In this document: one piece after another, positions 43,032 through 53,990 of the stretch
How positions within the stretch are numbered: position 1 is the stretch's first letter
Layout: every line of letters starts with the position of its first letter
Assembly (NCBI RefSeq): GCF_002531935.1
Contig: NZ_NWSV01000007.1
Coordinates: forward strand, 124,001 to 188,000
Direction of reading: 5' to 3'
Length of the DNA stretch: 64,000 nucleotides
Source: Rhizobium chutanense
Lineage (GTDB): Bacteria > Pseudomonadota > Alphaproteobacteria > Rhizobiales > Rhizobiaceae
Made by a program: the position numbers and the translations under genes
Notes under the pieces: model-generated
Told to the model about the DNA's origin: nothing
What the model saw: only the letters and a program-made list of their open reading frames with translations
Databases searched by the model: none

Positions 43032-44177
43032 TTAAGGGGCGCTCCTTGTTTCAGGCGCCGGCCCGGCATAACGCGCCCGTGGCCGGATCAACTCTCCGCT
43101 CCCGATCTGCTCCATCGCATGGGCAAGCCAGCCGGCGGAACGGGCAAGCGAAAAAATAATGATCGGCACCTCCCGCGGCAGATCGAAGGCGACCGCCATC
43201 GCGGCAAGCGCGAAATCGACGTTGACCTTTTCGCCGACCATCGCTTCGCCGGCGTCACGGAGGTCTGTAAATTCCTGCGGCAAGGGAAAATGCGCAAGCA
43301 GCGCCTGAGCCCTGATATCGCCATCGGGATAGAGCGGATGGCCGAAGGCTGCGAGGTGATTGCCCTGGACAAGCGAGCGGCGGATCGCCTGCTCCGCCCC
43401 GAGCGCTGAAGCAGCCTCGATCAGGGCGTCGACGCCCTGCCAGGCGGCGCCATGCAGCGGCCCTGTCAGCGTCGCCAGACCGGACAGCACGGCGGCCGAA
43501 AGGGCTGCACCCGCCGACGCCGTGACCCGCGCCGCAAAAGCCGAAGCGTTGAGTTCGTGATCGGCAAGCAGCACCAGCGCCCGTCGCAGGCAATCGGCGG
43601 CATCCGGCCGTTCCCAGCTTGCGGCCAGCCGCAGATGCAGCGGCTCCTCCGAAGGCCGCGGCGCGAGCGCATCGGCAATGGTGGAGAGAACGCTGTGCGC
43701 CTCGCGCCGCAGGGCCGCCTGCGACCGGCCGAGCGACGGCAGATCCAATGTCACCCGCCCTGCAAGCGCCAGGAACGCCGCCTGAAGCGACGGAGTGGCG
43801 TGCCCGGCCTCAGCCTTGAAGGTCAGCACATCGGCACCATTCCAGAGCAGTGCCGCCGTCTGCTCCAGCGTCGCCGCTTCGGAGAAATCGGCCGCGTCCC
43901 GTCCGCGATAGAAAAGCCGTCCGTCACTGATGGTGGAGACTGCCGAAGAGAGAACCGGATCGCCCCAGCGGATGGCCTCGGCCGCAACCGTTTCGGCTTT
44001 ACGCCGGCCGGCATGGCGTTCGGCCAGCCGGTGCACGTCGGCAGACTGGTAGAGGCTGCGGCGCGGATCGGCGGGATCCGGCTTGGCGCGGATGCGCCCG
44101 CGGCTGACATTGGCGTAGAGCGTCTGCGGCTTGGTTTTCAGCGCCCGCAGCGCTTCCTCGGCAGTCAGCCACGACAT
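43032..44177 (-). CDS. Citrate-synthase homologue with N-terminal HTH domain
   Basis: 381 aa from the ATG at 44177, with GAGG five to six bases upstream; a much longer open frame upstream is antisense shadow. Residues 1-50 resemble a MerR/excisionase-type winged helix (L-T-A-E-E-A-L-R-A-L ... S-R-G-R-I-R-A-K). The rest is citrate synthase: His242 (P-L-H-G-A-A), His280 (A-A-F-G-H-P-L-Y) and Asp321 (N-V-D-F-A) occupy the three catalytic positions, so condensation of acetyl-CoA with an oxo-acid is plausible. The HTH suggests a DNA-binding or regulatory role, perhaps at the palindromes in the 84-base divergent gap with the second citrate synthase. Confidence 0.88.
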   Translation of the reverse strand: MSWLTAEEALRALKTKPQTLYANVSRGRIRAKPDPADPRRSLYQSADVHRLAERHAGRRKAETVAAEAIRWGDPVLSSAVSTISDGRLFYRGRDAADFSEAATLEQTAALLWNGADVLTFKAEAGHATPSLQAAFLALAGRVTLDLPSLGRSQAALRREAHSVLSTIADALAPRPSEEPLHLRLAASWERPDAADCLRRALVLLADHELNASAFAARVTASAGAALSAAVLSGLATLTGPLHGAAWQGVDALIEAASALGAEQAIRRSLVQGNHLAAFGHPLYPDGDIRAQALLAHFPLPQEFTDLRDAGEAMVGEKVNVDFALAAMAVAFDLPREVPIIIFSLARSAGWLAHAMEQIGSGELIRPRARYAGPAPETRSAP

Positions 44178-44188
44178 CGGAGCCTCAC

Positions 44189-44219
44189 ATTGATCAATTG
44201 CGTCAAGATTGACGTCAAT
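44189..44219. promoter_or_regulatory. Clustered palindromes between divergent citrate synthases
   Basis: ATTGATCAAT (44189-44198), TTGCGTCAA (44199-44207) and the perfect palindrome ATTGACGTCAAT (44208-44219) follow one another. All share TTG-N2/3-CAA half sites. They lie in the 84-base gap between the two divergent genes and are a natural operator for a regulator such as the HTH domain of the adjacent protein. Confidence 0.6.
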
Positions 44220-44261
44220 GAAAGTAGGTCGGATCATCCCGGCCGTAAAGGAGAAAACAAC

Positions 44262-45350
44262 ATGAAAAATGGCTTGGAAGACGTCATTGCCGCCGAAACG
44301 CAGCTCTCGGATGTCGATGGCGAAGCGGGACGGCTGATCATCCGCGGCGTATCGCTGGATCATCTGGTAGCTGACGCCACCTATGAAGGCGTCACCGCAC
44401 TCTTGCTCGACGGGCTGATGGAACGAAGCTTCAATGAAGCGCAATTGCGCGGCTGGCTGGCCAAAGCGCGAACCGGGGTGTTCGACCATATCAAGGCTGC
44501 CGATGCCACGCTGCTCGCCTTGCCTCCGGTCGATGCGATGCGGGCGCTGATCGCCAGGCTGCCCGACGGCGAGGATTTCGACACGGCGCTCCGCCTGCTG
44601 GCCGCGCCCGCGGTCTTCCTGCCGGCGATTCTCAGGCTGCAGCGCGGCGAAAGACCGGTCGCCCCGGACGCCTCGCTGCCGCAGGCGGCCGATATCCTGC
44701 GCATGCTGACCGGAAAAGTGCCGACCAAGGAGCAGACGGCCGCACTCGACGCCTACCTCGTGACGATATCCGATCACGGCCTCAACGCCTCGACCTTCGC
44801 ATCGCGCGTCATCGCCTCGACGCAGGCCGGCCTCACCTCCTCGGTCCTGGCGGCGCTGAGCGCGCTGAAGGGACCGCTGCATGGCGGTGCGCCCGGTCCG
44901 GTGCTCGACATGCTGGACGCGATCGCAACAGCGGAGAATGCCGGGCCGTGGCTCGGCGAAGCGCTCGACCGCGGCGAAAGGCTGATGGGCTTCGGCCACC
45001 GCATCTACCGGGTCCGCGATCCCCGCGCCGATGCGCTGAAAGGCGCACTGCAGCCGTTGATCGCGACAGGACAGGTGGACAGCGCCCGCAGCGCCCTGGC
45101 CGAAGCCGTGGAGGCAGCGGCATTGGCGATCCTCAAGCTGCGCAAGCCGGACCGGCCGCTCGACGTCAATGTCGAATTCTATACGGCGCTGCTGCTCGAG
45201 ACGCTCGGCTTCCCGCGCCAGGCCTTCACCGGCGTCTTTGCGATCGGCCGCACTGTGGGATGGCTGGCGCATGCGCGCGAACAGGCACTCGACGGCCGGC
45301 TGATTCGCCCGCGCTCGGTCTATATCGGGCCGCTGCCGGCCGCTGCTTGA
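44262..45350 (+). CDS. Citrate synthase/methylcitrate synthase-like protein
   Basis: 362 aa from the ATG at 44262, with GGAG nine bases upstream. The family pattern begins I-A-A-E-T-Q-L-S-D-V-D-G ... L-I-I-R-G-V, typical of the short citrate/2-methylcitrate synthases. Catalytic positions: His207 (P-L-H-G-G-A), His246 (G-F-G-H-R-I-Y) and, in place of the usual Asp of N-V-D-F-Y, Glu305 (N-V-E-F-Y-T). The Glu may keep activity, or may mark a different reaction. It is divergent from the HTH-bearing homologue and probably works with it or is regulated by it. Confidence 0.9.
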   Translation: MKNGLEDVIAAETQLSDVDGEAGRLIIRGVSLDHLVADATYEGVTALLLDGLMERSFNEAQLRGWLAKARTGVFDHIKAADATLLALPPVDAMRALIARLPDGEDFDTALRLLAAPAVFLPAILRLQRGERPVAPDASLPQAADILRMLTGKVPTKEQTAALDAYLVTISDHGLNASTFASRVIASTQAGLTSSVLAALSALKGPLHGGAPGPVLDMLDAIATAENAGPWLGEALDRGERLMGFGHRIYRVRDPRADALKGALQPLIATGQVDSARSALAEAVEAAALAILKLRKPDRPLDVNVEFYTALLLETLGFPRQAFTGVFAIGRTVGWLAHAREQALDGRLIRPRSVYIGPLPAAA

Positions 45351-45380
45351 AGGTCGATCCGGCAAAGATCCGGATCTCAT

Positions 45381-45408
45381 CCAGATCGCGCTCAACCGCG
45401 CGATCTGG
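45381..45408. terminator. Stem-loop between convergent genes
   Basis: An 11-bp perfect inverted repeat (CCAGATCGCGC/GCGCGATCTGG) with a 6-base loop lies between the stop of the citrate synthase (45350) and pyrG (45420). There is no clear T-run, so Rho-independent termination is uncertain. Confidence 0.5.
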
Positions 45409-45419
45409 TGCCGCACTCG

Positions 45420-47192
<1,773 letters not shown>

Positions 47193-47723
47193 TTATTGTG
47201 CCGTCGGGACGCCGGAAGGCTGAGCCGGGGCCGGAGTTGCGGCCGGAGCCGCAGGCGCAGTCGCCGCCGGAGCGGTGGTCGTCGCCGGTGCAGTAGCAGC
47301 CGGAGCCTGAGTTGCCGGAGCAGTCGTCGCAGGAGCTTGGGCGGCGGGAGCCTGCGGCGCGGGCGTTGCCGCCCCGCTGCTTGGAACGCCGTTGCCGGCC
47401 GGCGGATTTGCCGGGGCCTGCGCGCCGCCGCCGAGCGAATCGAGAATGCCGTTGCCCTGGCCGCCTGTTGCCGGAATGCGGTCGAGAATGTCGCTCGGGC
47501 GGCCTTCGTAACGCGTCAGAATGCCGAGGCCGAGCGAGGTCAGGAAGAACAGGGTCGCAAGGATCGCGGTCGTGCGCGTCAGCGCATTGGCCGTGCCGCG
47601 GGCCGACATGAAGCCCGAACCGCCGCCGATGCCGAGGCCGCCGCCTTCCGAACGCTGGATGAGCACGACGCCGACGAGGGCGAGCACGATCATGAGATGA
47701 ATGACAATCAATACGGTCTGCAT
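47193..47723 (-). CDS. secG: Protein translocase subunit SecG with long Ala/Pro tail
   Basis: 176 aa from the ATG at 47723. Two membrane helices (about 3-22 and 53-71) with the SecG pattern V-L-I-Q-R-S-E-G-G-G-L-G between them; the protein assists SecYE in protein export. The last about 95 residues are Ala/Pro/Thr-rich with repeats of the form A-P-A-T, unlike the short tail of E. coli SecG (110 aa) but common in Rhizobiales. It is 118 bases downstream of tpiA on the same strand. Confidence 0.93.
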   Translation of the reverse strand: MQTVLIVIHLMIVLALVGVVLIQRSEGGGLGIGGGSGFMSARGTANALTRTTAILATLFFLTSLGLGILTRYEGRPSDILDRIPATGGQGNGILDSLGGGAQAPANPPAGNGVPSSGAATPAPQAPAAQAPATTAPATQAPAATAPATTTAPAATAPAAPAATPAPAQPSGVPTAQ

Positions 47724-47841
47724 GGGTCCAGTCCTGCCCGCCTGGAGACGGACACAGTTAAGAATTCTGGCGGCTCTTTACATGAGGCTTTCATCTATTC
47801 CAAGCCCTTCGGCCCGGAATAAACTGGGAAAGAACAATGCC

Positions 47842-48612
47842 TCAGGCGAGCAGCGCCTCATAGGCCCGGTAAATGGCGAGGAAGTCGGACGCTTTCAAGC
47901 TCGCCCCGCCGATCAGCGCGCCGTCGACATTGGCAATGCCCATCAGCTCGCCGGCATTGGCCGGCTTGACCGAGCCGCCATAGAGAAGACGCATCTTGCG
48001 GCCTTCGTCGCCGAAGCGGGCCACGAGCTCGGCACGCATGAAGGCATGCGCCTTTTCGACATCGCCCGATGTCGGCGTCACACCGGTGCCGATCGCCCAG
48101 ATCGGCTCGTAGGCGATGACGGTGTTTTCGGCGGTGGCACTGTCCGGAACCGAGGCGGAAAGCTGGCGCTTGATGACGTCGAGGGCCTGCCCGGCGCGGC
48201 GTTCGTCGGCCGTCTCGCCGATGCAGATGATCGCCGTCAGCTCGGCGGCAAAGGCCGCTTCCGCCTTGGCGCGCACCAGATGATCCGTTTCGGCGTGGTC
48301 GGTGCGCCGCTCGGAATGGCCGACGATGACATAAGTGCCGAAAGCATCGGCGATCATTTCGGCAGAGATGTCGCCGGTATGCGCACCGGACGCCTTCTGA
48401 TGGCAATCCTGCGCGCCGATCGCAAGCGGACTGTCGGTGCAGAGCGCCGTCGCCACGTAAAGCAGCGTCGTCGGCGGGCAGATCAGCGCCTCGACCTTGT
48501 CGGCGAGCGGCGGGCGAACGCCCTCGGCGATCGCCTTGATCTGATCGAGGGAGGCACGCGTGCCGTTCATTTTCCAATTTCCCGCCACGAGCGGTCGCAC
48601 GTCAGGTGTCAT
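47842..48612 (-). CDS. tpiA: Triosephosphate isomerase
   Basis: 256 aa. Interconverts dihydroxyacetone phosphate and glyceraldehyde-3-phosphate. Active-site features are present: N-W-K-M-N, the catalytic His in G-H-S-E-R-R, the catalytic Glu in [11 protein letters not shown] and the phosphate loop L-Y-G-G-S-V. Length is normal. It leads the tpiA-secG-pyrG series. Confidence 0.98.
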   Translation of the reverse strand: MTPDVRPLVAGNWKMNGTRASLDQIKAIAEGVRPPLADKVEALICPPTTLLYVATALCTDSPLAIGAQDCHQKASGAHTGDISAEMIADAFGTYVIVGHSERRTDHAETDHLVRAKAEAAFAAELTAIICIGETADERRAGQALDVIKRQLSASVPDSATAENTVIAYEPIWAIGTGVTPTSGDVEKAHAFMRAELVARFGDEGRKMRLLYGGSVKPANAGELMGIANVDGALIGGASLKASDFLAIYRAYEALLA

Positions 48613-48749
48613 GCCGGCCTTCCCAAAATCTGTCTATGCCTGCGGCAATATCAAAAGCTTGCGGCAAAGAAAAGCATCATGCCCCTGACGTAACGGGAAT
48701 CGCTGCGCTTGCGGGCATATTTCTGCCGAAAACCGACGGGCAACATGCT

Positions 48750-49649
48750 TTAGCCGGCAAGAATCCAGTTCAACACCCTGCGCCAGTCGATCATCCGGAT
48801 CGGCGTTCCGTGATTGCCGGTCTGAAACAGCGTGAAGTGCGTCGGGTATTTCGCCTTGTGCAGGCTTTCGAAGAGCGCCTGCTGGTCGCTTGCAGCATAG
48901 ACCGGGTCGCGGCTGCCATGGGCGAACCAGAGCGGCAGCTTCGCCTTGTAGAAGGCGCTCCTGGTGAAATCGGGATCGGTGACGCCGCTCATGACAAGCA
49001 TGCCCTTCAGCCGCTTGACGCTCTCGCCGTCGCGCGCAATGCCCCAGCAGACCTGGCTGCCCATCGAGGCGCAGGAAAGGATGATCGGCCGGCCCGGCGA
49101 TTGGGCGCCAGCATAACGGATGAGGCCGGCAATCGCGGCAACGCCGTTGCTGTCGAAGCTCCTGACCGTCGGCGAGTAATAGACGCCGCCATTGCCGGCG
49201 ACGAGGTTCTTCAGCCGGTTGAAATTGCCGCCGAAACTGTAGTCGTTGGCCCCCAGTCGGCGGTCGCCGTCGCGACCATGGATGAAAATCACCGTGAAGG
49301 CAGCGTTCTGAGCCGGTCCCACCCTGGTGACATCGAGCTTGATGGCGTCGAGCGACAGCGTCTCGTCGGCCTGGCTTTTGCGGATGCCGAGCGCCACATA
49401 TTTCTGCTGCACCCGCTTTTGCGGGATCTGGTCGCGGCCGTTGATATCGCGCATCTCATCATAGTCGATGACCTCGAAGGCGCCGTCATCGCCGGTCTGC
49501 AAGATGGTCTGCTTCGAAAACAGATCGTCCTTGAAGGGCGGTAGCGCATCGGCCGCCCGCGCCGGGCCGACAGGGGACAGGATGGCCGCGGACAGGAAAA
49601 AGGCCGCAATTGCTGATATAACAGTGTAATGACTTGTGGACATTCGCAT
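48750..49649 (-). CDS. Exported alpha/beta hydrolase
   Basis: 299 aa from the ATG at 49649, with AGGA about ten bases upstream; a Met two codons later is equivalent. A signal peptide of about 30 residues ends A-R-A-A-D. The fold is recognisable: F-I-H-G-R-D-G-D (oxyanion strand), the nucleophile elbow C-A-S-M-G-S with Ser in a C-x-S-x-G setting, a D in H-G-S-R-D-P, and the late G-N-H-G-T His. It is probably a periplasmic esterase or lipase-like enzyme. The substrate is unknown. It is transcribed divergently from parE. Confidence 0.85.
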   Translation of the reverse strand: MRMSTSHYTVISAIAAFFLSAAILSPVGPARAADALPPFKDDLFSKQTILQTGDDGAFEVIDYDEMRDINGRDQIPQKRVQQKYVALGIRKSQADETLSLDAIKLDVTRVGPAQNAAFTVIFIHGRDGDRRLGANDYSFGGNFNRLKNLVAGNGGVYYSPTVRSFDSNGVAAIAGLIRYAGAQSPGRPIILSCASMGSQVCWGIARDGESVKRLKGMLVMSGVTDPDFTRSAFYKAKLPLWFAHGSRDPVYAASDQQALFESLHKAKYPTHFTLFQTGNHGTPIRMIDWRRVLNWILAG

Positions 49650-49871
49650 GCGGATGGTTTCCTGAAGCCTGCCGCCGCTTGCCATTCCGCGCCCGGCAAC
49701 GCAAATCATGTATGAAAAGCCCCGCCAAAACGGGCGGTGTCGCGTATAGAGGTGCTTTCTGGCAAAATCTGCCTGATTCGCAAACGTGACATGAAATGCG
49801 GTGATTTTGGGTCGGCGGAGGATGCAAGCCCCAAGCCAGACCCAAGACAGGATGAAGATCTGAACGGCTCC

Positions 49872-51959
49872 ATGGACGATAGCAACGACCTCTTTTCCGG
49901 AATGCCCCTCTCTGACAAACGCGAGGAGGCACAAAAGCCTGCCGCGCCGAGTGAACGGCCGCCCGTCGCTGTCGCGCCGGCCCCCGCCCCCTCGGCGCCT
50001 GCACGTCCCGCACCCGCCGCGTCGAACGCGGATGAGTACGGCGCCTCGTCGATCCGCGTCCTCGAAGGCCTGGAGCCGGTGCGCATGCGCCCTGGCATGT
50101 ATATCGGCGGCACCGATGAGAAGGCGCTGCATCACCTCTTTGCCGAAGTCATTGACAACGCAATGGACGAGGCGGTCGCCGGGCACGCCAATTTCATCGA
50201 GGTCTATCTTGACCTCGAGGGTTATCTCACCGTCTCCGATAACGGCCGCGGCATCCCGGTCGAAAACCATCCGCAGGTGCCGGGCAAGTCGACGCTCGAA
50301 GTCATCATGACCAAGCTGCATGCCGGCGGCAAATTCGACGGCAAGGCCTACGAGACCTCGGGCGGTCTGCACGGCGTCGGCGTCTCGGTCGTCAATGCGC
50401 TCTCCGACGACCTCGAGGTCGAGGTGGCGCGCAACCGCAAGCTCTACCGCCAGCGCTTCTCCCGCGGCCTGCCGCAGGGCGGGCTGGAAGAGCTGGGCGA
50501 CGTCCACAATCGCCGCGGCACGCGCGTGCGCTTCCATCCCGACCCCCAGATCTTCGGGGATCACATGAAGTTCGATGCCGCCCGGGTGTTCCGGATGGCG
50601 CGCTCGAAGGCCTATCTGTTCGGCGGTGTCGAAATCCGCTGGAGCTGCGAGGCCGGCGTTCTGCCCGAAGGTTCTGAAGTCCCCGACAAGGCCGTCTTCC
50701 ACTTCCCCGGCGGCCTGAAGGATTATCTGCAGGCGACGATGGGCAAGGAGTTCACCGTCACCCGCGAGATCTTCGCCGGCAAGACCGAGAAGGTGAGCGG
50801 CCACGGCTCGATGGAATGGGCGATCACCTGGTATGGCGGCGATCCGCAGGTGCATTCCTATTGCAACACCATCCCGACGCCTGAGGGCGGCACGCATGAG
50901 GCGGGCCTGCGCATCGCGCTGACCAAGGGGCTGAAGGCCTATGCCGAGCTGACGCAGAACAAGCGCGCCGCGCAGATCACCACCGACGACGTGATGATCT
51001 CGGCCGTCGGCATGCTGTCGGTCTTCATCCGCGAGCCGGAATTCGTCGGCCAGACCAAGGACAAGCTCGCGACCGTCGAAGCCCAGCGCATCGTCGAGAA
51101 CGCGTTGCGCGACCCCTTCGACCATTACCTTGCCGACAATCCGAACGAGTCTGCCAAGCTGCTCGACTGGGTGATCGAGCGCGCCGAGGAGCGCCTGCGC
51201 CGCCGCAAGGAAAAGGAAGTCAACCGCAAGACGGCGGTGCGCAAGCTGCGTCTGCCCGGCAAGCTTGCCGACTGCTCGCAGAACACAGCCGAAGGCGCCG
51301 AACTCTTCATCGTCGAGGGCGACTCGGCAGGTGGTTCGGCCAAGCAGGCGCGCAACCGCGCCAACCAGGCCATTCTGCCGCTGCGCGGCAAGATCCTCAA
51401 CGTTGCCAGCGCCGGCCGCGAAAAGCTCGGCGCCAACCAGCAGCTCGCCGATCTCATTCAGGCGCTCGGCTGCGGCACCCGCTCGAAATACCGGCAGGAA
51501 GACCTGCGTTACGAGCGTATCATCGTCATGACCGATGCCGACGTCGACGGCGCCCACATCGCCTCGCTGCTCATCACCTTCTTCTATCAGGAGATGCCGG
51601 AGCTGGTGCGCGGGGGCCATCTCTTCCTCGCCGTGCCGCCGCTTTATAAGATCACCCAAGGGGCGAAATCCGCCTATGCCCGCGACGACAATCATCGCGC
51701 CGAACTGATGCAGACGGACTTCAAGGGCAAGGCCAAGGTCGAGATCAGCCGCTTCAAAGGTCTCGGCGAGATGATGCCCGCCCAGCTCAAGGAAACCACC
51801 ATGGATCCGTCCAAGCGCACCCTGCTCAAGGTGCTGATCGACGAGGTGGATTTCGAAGGCACCCGCAGCGCCGTCGACGATCTGATGGGCACCAAGCCGG
51901 AAGCTCGCTTCCGCTTCATCCAGGAACGCGCGGCCTTCGCCGAAAACCTTGATATCTAA
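49872..51959 (+). CDS. parE: DNA topoisomerase IV subunit B
   Basis: 695 aa from the ATG at 49872 (M-D-D-S-N-D-L-F-S-G-M); an in-frame Met at 49791 is possible. Family features: GHKL ATPase (D-N-A-M-D-E-A-V, D-N-G-R-G-I-P, G-G-K-F-D, G-L-H-G-V-G), transducer domain, then TOPRIM (E-G-D-S-A-G-G-S and D-A-D-V-D-G-A-H-I). The G-L-H-G-V-G and TOPRIM sequences and the P-V-R-M-R-P-G-M-Y segment are of ParE rather than GyrB type. The N-terminal 70 residues are Ala/Pro-rich. It decatenates chromosomes together with ParC. Confidence 0.96.
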   Translation: MDDSNDLFSGMPLSDKREEAQKPAAPSERPPVAVAPAPAPSAPARPAPAASNADEYGASSIRVLEGLEPVRMRPGMYIGGTDEKALHHLFAEVIDNAMDEAVAGHANFIEVYLDLEGYLTVSDNGRGIPVENHPQVPGKSTLEVIMTKLHAGGKFDGKAYETSGGLHGVGVSVVNALSDDLEVEVARNRKLYRQRFSRGLPQGGLEELGDVHNRRGTRVRFHPDPQIFGDHMKFDAARVFRMARSKAYLFGGVEIRWSCEAGVLPEGSEVPDKAVFHFPGGLKDYLQATMGKEFTVTREIFAGKTEKVSGHGSMEWAITWYGGDPQVHSYCNTIPTPEGGTHEAGLRIALTKGLKAYAELTQNKRAAQITTDDVMISAVGMLSVFIREPEFVGQTKDKLATVEAQRIVENALRDPFDHYLADNPNESAKLLDWVIERAEERLRRRKEKEVNRKTAVRKLRLPGKLADCSQNTAEGAELFIVEGDSAGGSAKQARNRANQAILPLRGKILNVASAGREKLGANQQLADLIQALGCGTRSKYRQEDLRYERIIVMTDADVDGAHIASLLITFFYQEMPELVRGGHLFLAVPPLYKITQGAKSAYARDDNHRAELMQTDFKGKAKVEISRFKGLGEMMPAQLKETTMDPSKRTLLKVLIDEVDFEGTRSAVDDLMGTKPEARFRFIQERAAFAENLDI

Positions 51960-52663
51960 TGAGAAACCCAAGTTGGTTCTGGCCAAACACCGCTGAAAAA
52001 CTGGCCAACTGTATAAAACACAATTCCAGGCACTGCGGAGCACCTGGATTTTTTGTTAAAGGCGAGCCGAGTCCTCGGCTGTCAGTGGTGGCAAGGATGT
52101 CATGGCAATAAGTGCAAAACTCGCGAGGTTCATCACCCGCGGGTGTAGCCATGCGAAGTCTGAGGTTGCCTGTTCGTCTCAGCGACCCGTCGCCACGAAG
52201 GATTGGAGCTCCATCCGGCAGCTGCCAGTATCCGTACCGTAATGTACGCTTCCCTCGATCCCGTTCGCCGACAGTCCAAAACGGTGGCATTTCCGACATG
52301 GAGACAAGCACCGGAGTTTCTTCCACCCCAGGTGAAGATTTACGACGAATGTCCTCGACGTCGTTCATGCCTTCAGCAGAGAGCGATTTCGGCTGTCGTT
52401 GTTGTATTCCTCATAGCCATCCGAAAGGCAGGAGAAGTCCACTCACCACGAGAGCCGTCAAATTGGCCGGTGATATCAGTTACATGGCCGAAAGCGTCAT
52501 CTTCGCGGTGAAGCGGGTCACGTCCACTGACGATATTCACCGCAACGTGCTTTCTTCCGCATTTGCTGTCGATACGCCGTTGTAATCTACAACGGCTGAT
52601 TGACGGTATTGTCGTGCTTTATCAACATCCAGTTCCCACGATGATTCGGTGAGATGGAATGGG
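51960..52663. other. AT-richer gap between parE and the coiled-coil gene
   Basis: About 700 bases. The only notable frame is on the minus strand (51916-52368, 150 codons, with C-T-Y-C-H and W-Q-L-P-D-G-A-P segments); it overlaps the end of parE and lacks a ribosome site, so I do not call it. A 157-codon plus frame (52112-52585) is Arg/Ser-rich and is probably not coding. The palindrome at 52576-52596 and a possible promoter (TTGACG at 52600-52605, 17 bases, CAACAT) lie at the right end. Confidence 0.45.
52576..52596. promoter_or_regulatory. 21-base palindrome upstream of the coiled-coil gene
   Basis: GCCGTTGTA, ATC, TACAACGGC: perfect 9-base arms with a 3-base centre. It ends four bases before a TTGACG -35-like hexamer and 68 bases upstream of the ATG at 52664, consistent with an operator. 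Confidence 0.5.
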
Positions 52664-53962
52664 ATGGCGAGAGATACACGTTCGGTACCTAAACGGAATG
52701 ATGCGACACTGATCGAATTCTTCGTATCAGTTGCGGAAATCATTGGAGCCGATCAACTTCAAGTCCTTGTCGCAGGTCAGGACAGGACTTGGAAGCTACC
52801 CGTCGCTGACAGCTCTGAAGAGGAGCGAAATTGGATCCGCAGTTCGGAACTGTTCGCAATTCACCATATCTCCGTATCGATTCCACATGTTCAGGTGACT
52901 ATCGACCGTCGCCCCGAACAGCATCGTGAATCCGGGTTCGATCTCGCGTTATTCGACCCTCTTTTGATCAATGTTGAAGCAACCAACAACTCTCCTTCGC
53001 CCATGAGCGTACTGCAAGCAAAGGCGCTGGCAGAGCTTGTTGACGAATACTTCGGTGAGAGCCTGGACTTGATTGGAGCGGCGTTCAAGGATCCGAAGTC
53101 CTTGCAAGCAGTCCTAAGGTCGCATCAATCTATCATCGAGCGTCTCCAGAGGATGACGCTTGAAGTCGGCCAGCAGACGACCGATGCTCGCAGGCGCCTA
53201 GATGAGGAATACACCGAGCTGAAACGACAGCTCGAAGAGCAGACCGCCGAGCTGAGGTTGGAAAGCCAAAAGGCGCTTGACGCGGAAAGGCTGCTTCTCG
53301 CCCAACGAGCAGATGAAATCAAGGCCAAGGCGAGAGCGCTCGATGATCGCGATAACACCCATGTTCGGCGCGAGCTTCACGAAAAGCTCAAGGCTAGGTT
53401 GGCAGATCGATTTAAGAAGCTCGACCTCACGCCGGAGACCAAAAGCGCGCGGCTACCGATCCACTTTGGCGTTGCAGCCACAGGCATAATTCTTGCCATT
53501 CTGATCTACGCGTTCACAAGCGAGGCGCTCGCAGTCACCGCAAACGCGAACTCCACCACCGCGGAACGAATCCTGGCGATCGCCAAGTCAGCCACGGCCT
53601 CTATAGGGTTCCTGGGGGTGATCAGCTGGTATCTTCGCTGGATGAACCGATGGTTCGAGAGGCTCGCGGACAGTGAATTCCATCTGAAGCAGTTCGAGTT
53701 GGACATCACTCGCGCCCAGTGGGTCGTCGAGACCGCATTCGAATGGAAGATGTCACAGCAATCCCCAATCCCCGATCAGTTGCTCGAGAATATCTCCAGA
53801 AATCTGTTTGTGACGGCGGACAAGGACGAGACGGCGGACATGCACCCCGCGGATTATCTCGCATCTGCATTGATCGGCAAAGCATCCAATGTGAAGCTCG
53901 CAGTCCCTGGCGCGGAGATCGAACTGGGACCGAAGGCTCTGAAGGCCGCGGCCGCGAATTGA
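52664..53962 (+). CDS. Coiled-coil, two-TM membrane protein of unknown function
   Basis: 432 aa from the ATG at 52664; a GTG at 52649 would add five residues. Residues about 15-110 are a mixed alpha/beta soluble domain (L-I-E-F-F-V-S-V-A-E-I-I-G-A-D). About 150-245 is a long charged coiled coil (E-E-Y-T-E-L-K-R-Q-L-E-E-Q-T-A-E-L). Membrane helices are at about 266-286 and 305-325, then a soluble helical tail with M-S-Q-Q-S-P-I-P-D-Q. I recognise no family. It is followed 28 bases later by a metallopeptidase-like gene. Codon usage is more AT-rich than in parE. Confidence 0.75.
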   Translation: MARDTRSVPKRNDATLIEFFVSVAEIIGADQLQVLVAGQDRTWKLPVADSSEEERNWIRSSELFAIHHISVSIPHVQVTIDRRPEQHRESGFDLALFDPLLINVEATNNSPSPMSVLQAKALAELVDEYFGESLDLIGAAFKDPKSLQAVLRSHQSIIERLQRMTLEVGQQTTDARRRLDEEYTELKRQLEEQTAELRLESQKALDAERLLLAQRADEIKAKARALDDRDNTHVRRELHEKLKARLADRFKKLDLTPETKSARLPIHFGVAATGIILAILIYAFTSEALAVTANANSTTAERILAIAKSATASIGFLGVISWYLRWMNRWFERLADSEFHLKQFELDITRAQWVVETAFEWKMSQQSPIPDQLLENISRNLFVTADKDETADMHPADYLASALIGKASNVKLAVPGAEIELGPKALKAAAAN

Positions 53963-53990
53963 AGTTCTCCAATCTGATGGGACGCCAACT

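Noticed and set aside
43032..45416. A 794-codon minus-strand frame across the citrate-synthase region
   Set aside because: Its C-terminal half is the HTH-citrate synthase; the upstream part is antisense to the second citrate synthase, whose family motifs and ribosome site show that the plus strand is coding.
48750..52043. A 1097-codon minus-strand frame
   Set aside because: Only the last 300 codons (alpha/beta hydrolase) have a signal peptide and motifs; the rest is antisense to parE.
51916..52368. A 150-codon minus-strand frame downstream of parE
   Set aside because: It has some protein-like character (C-T-Y-C-H) but overlaps parE, has no ribosome site and no recognised family. I left it as part of the gap.
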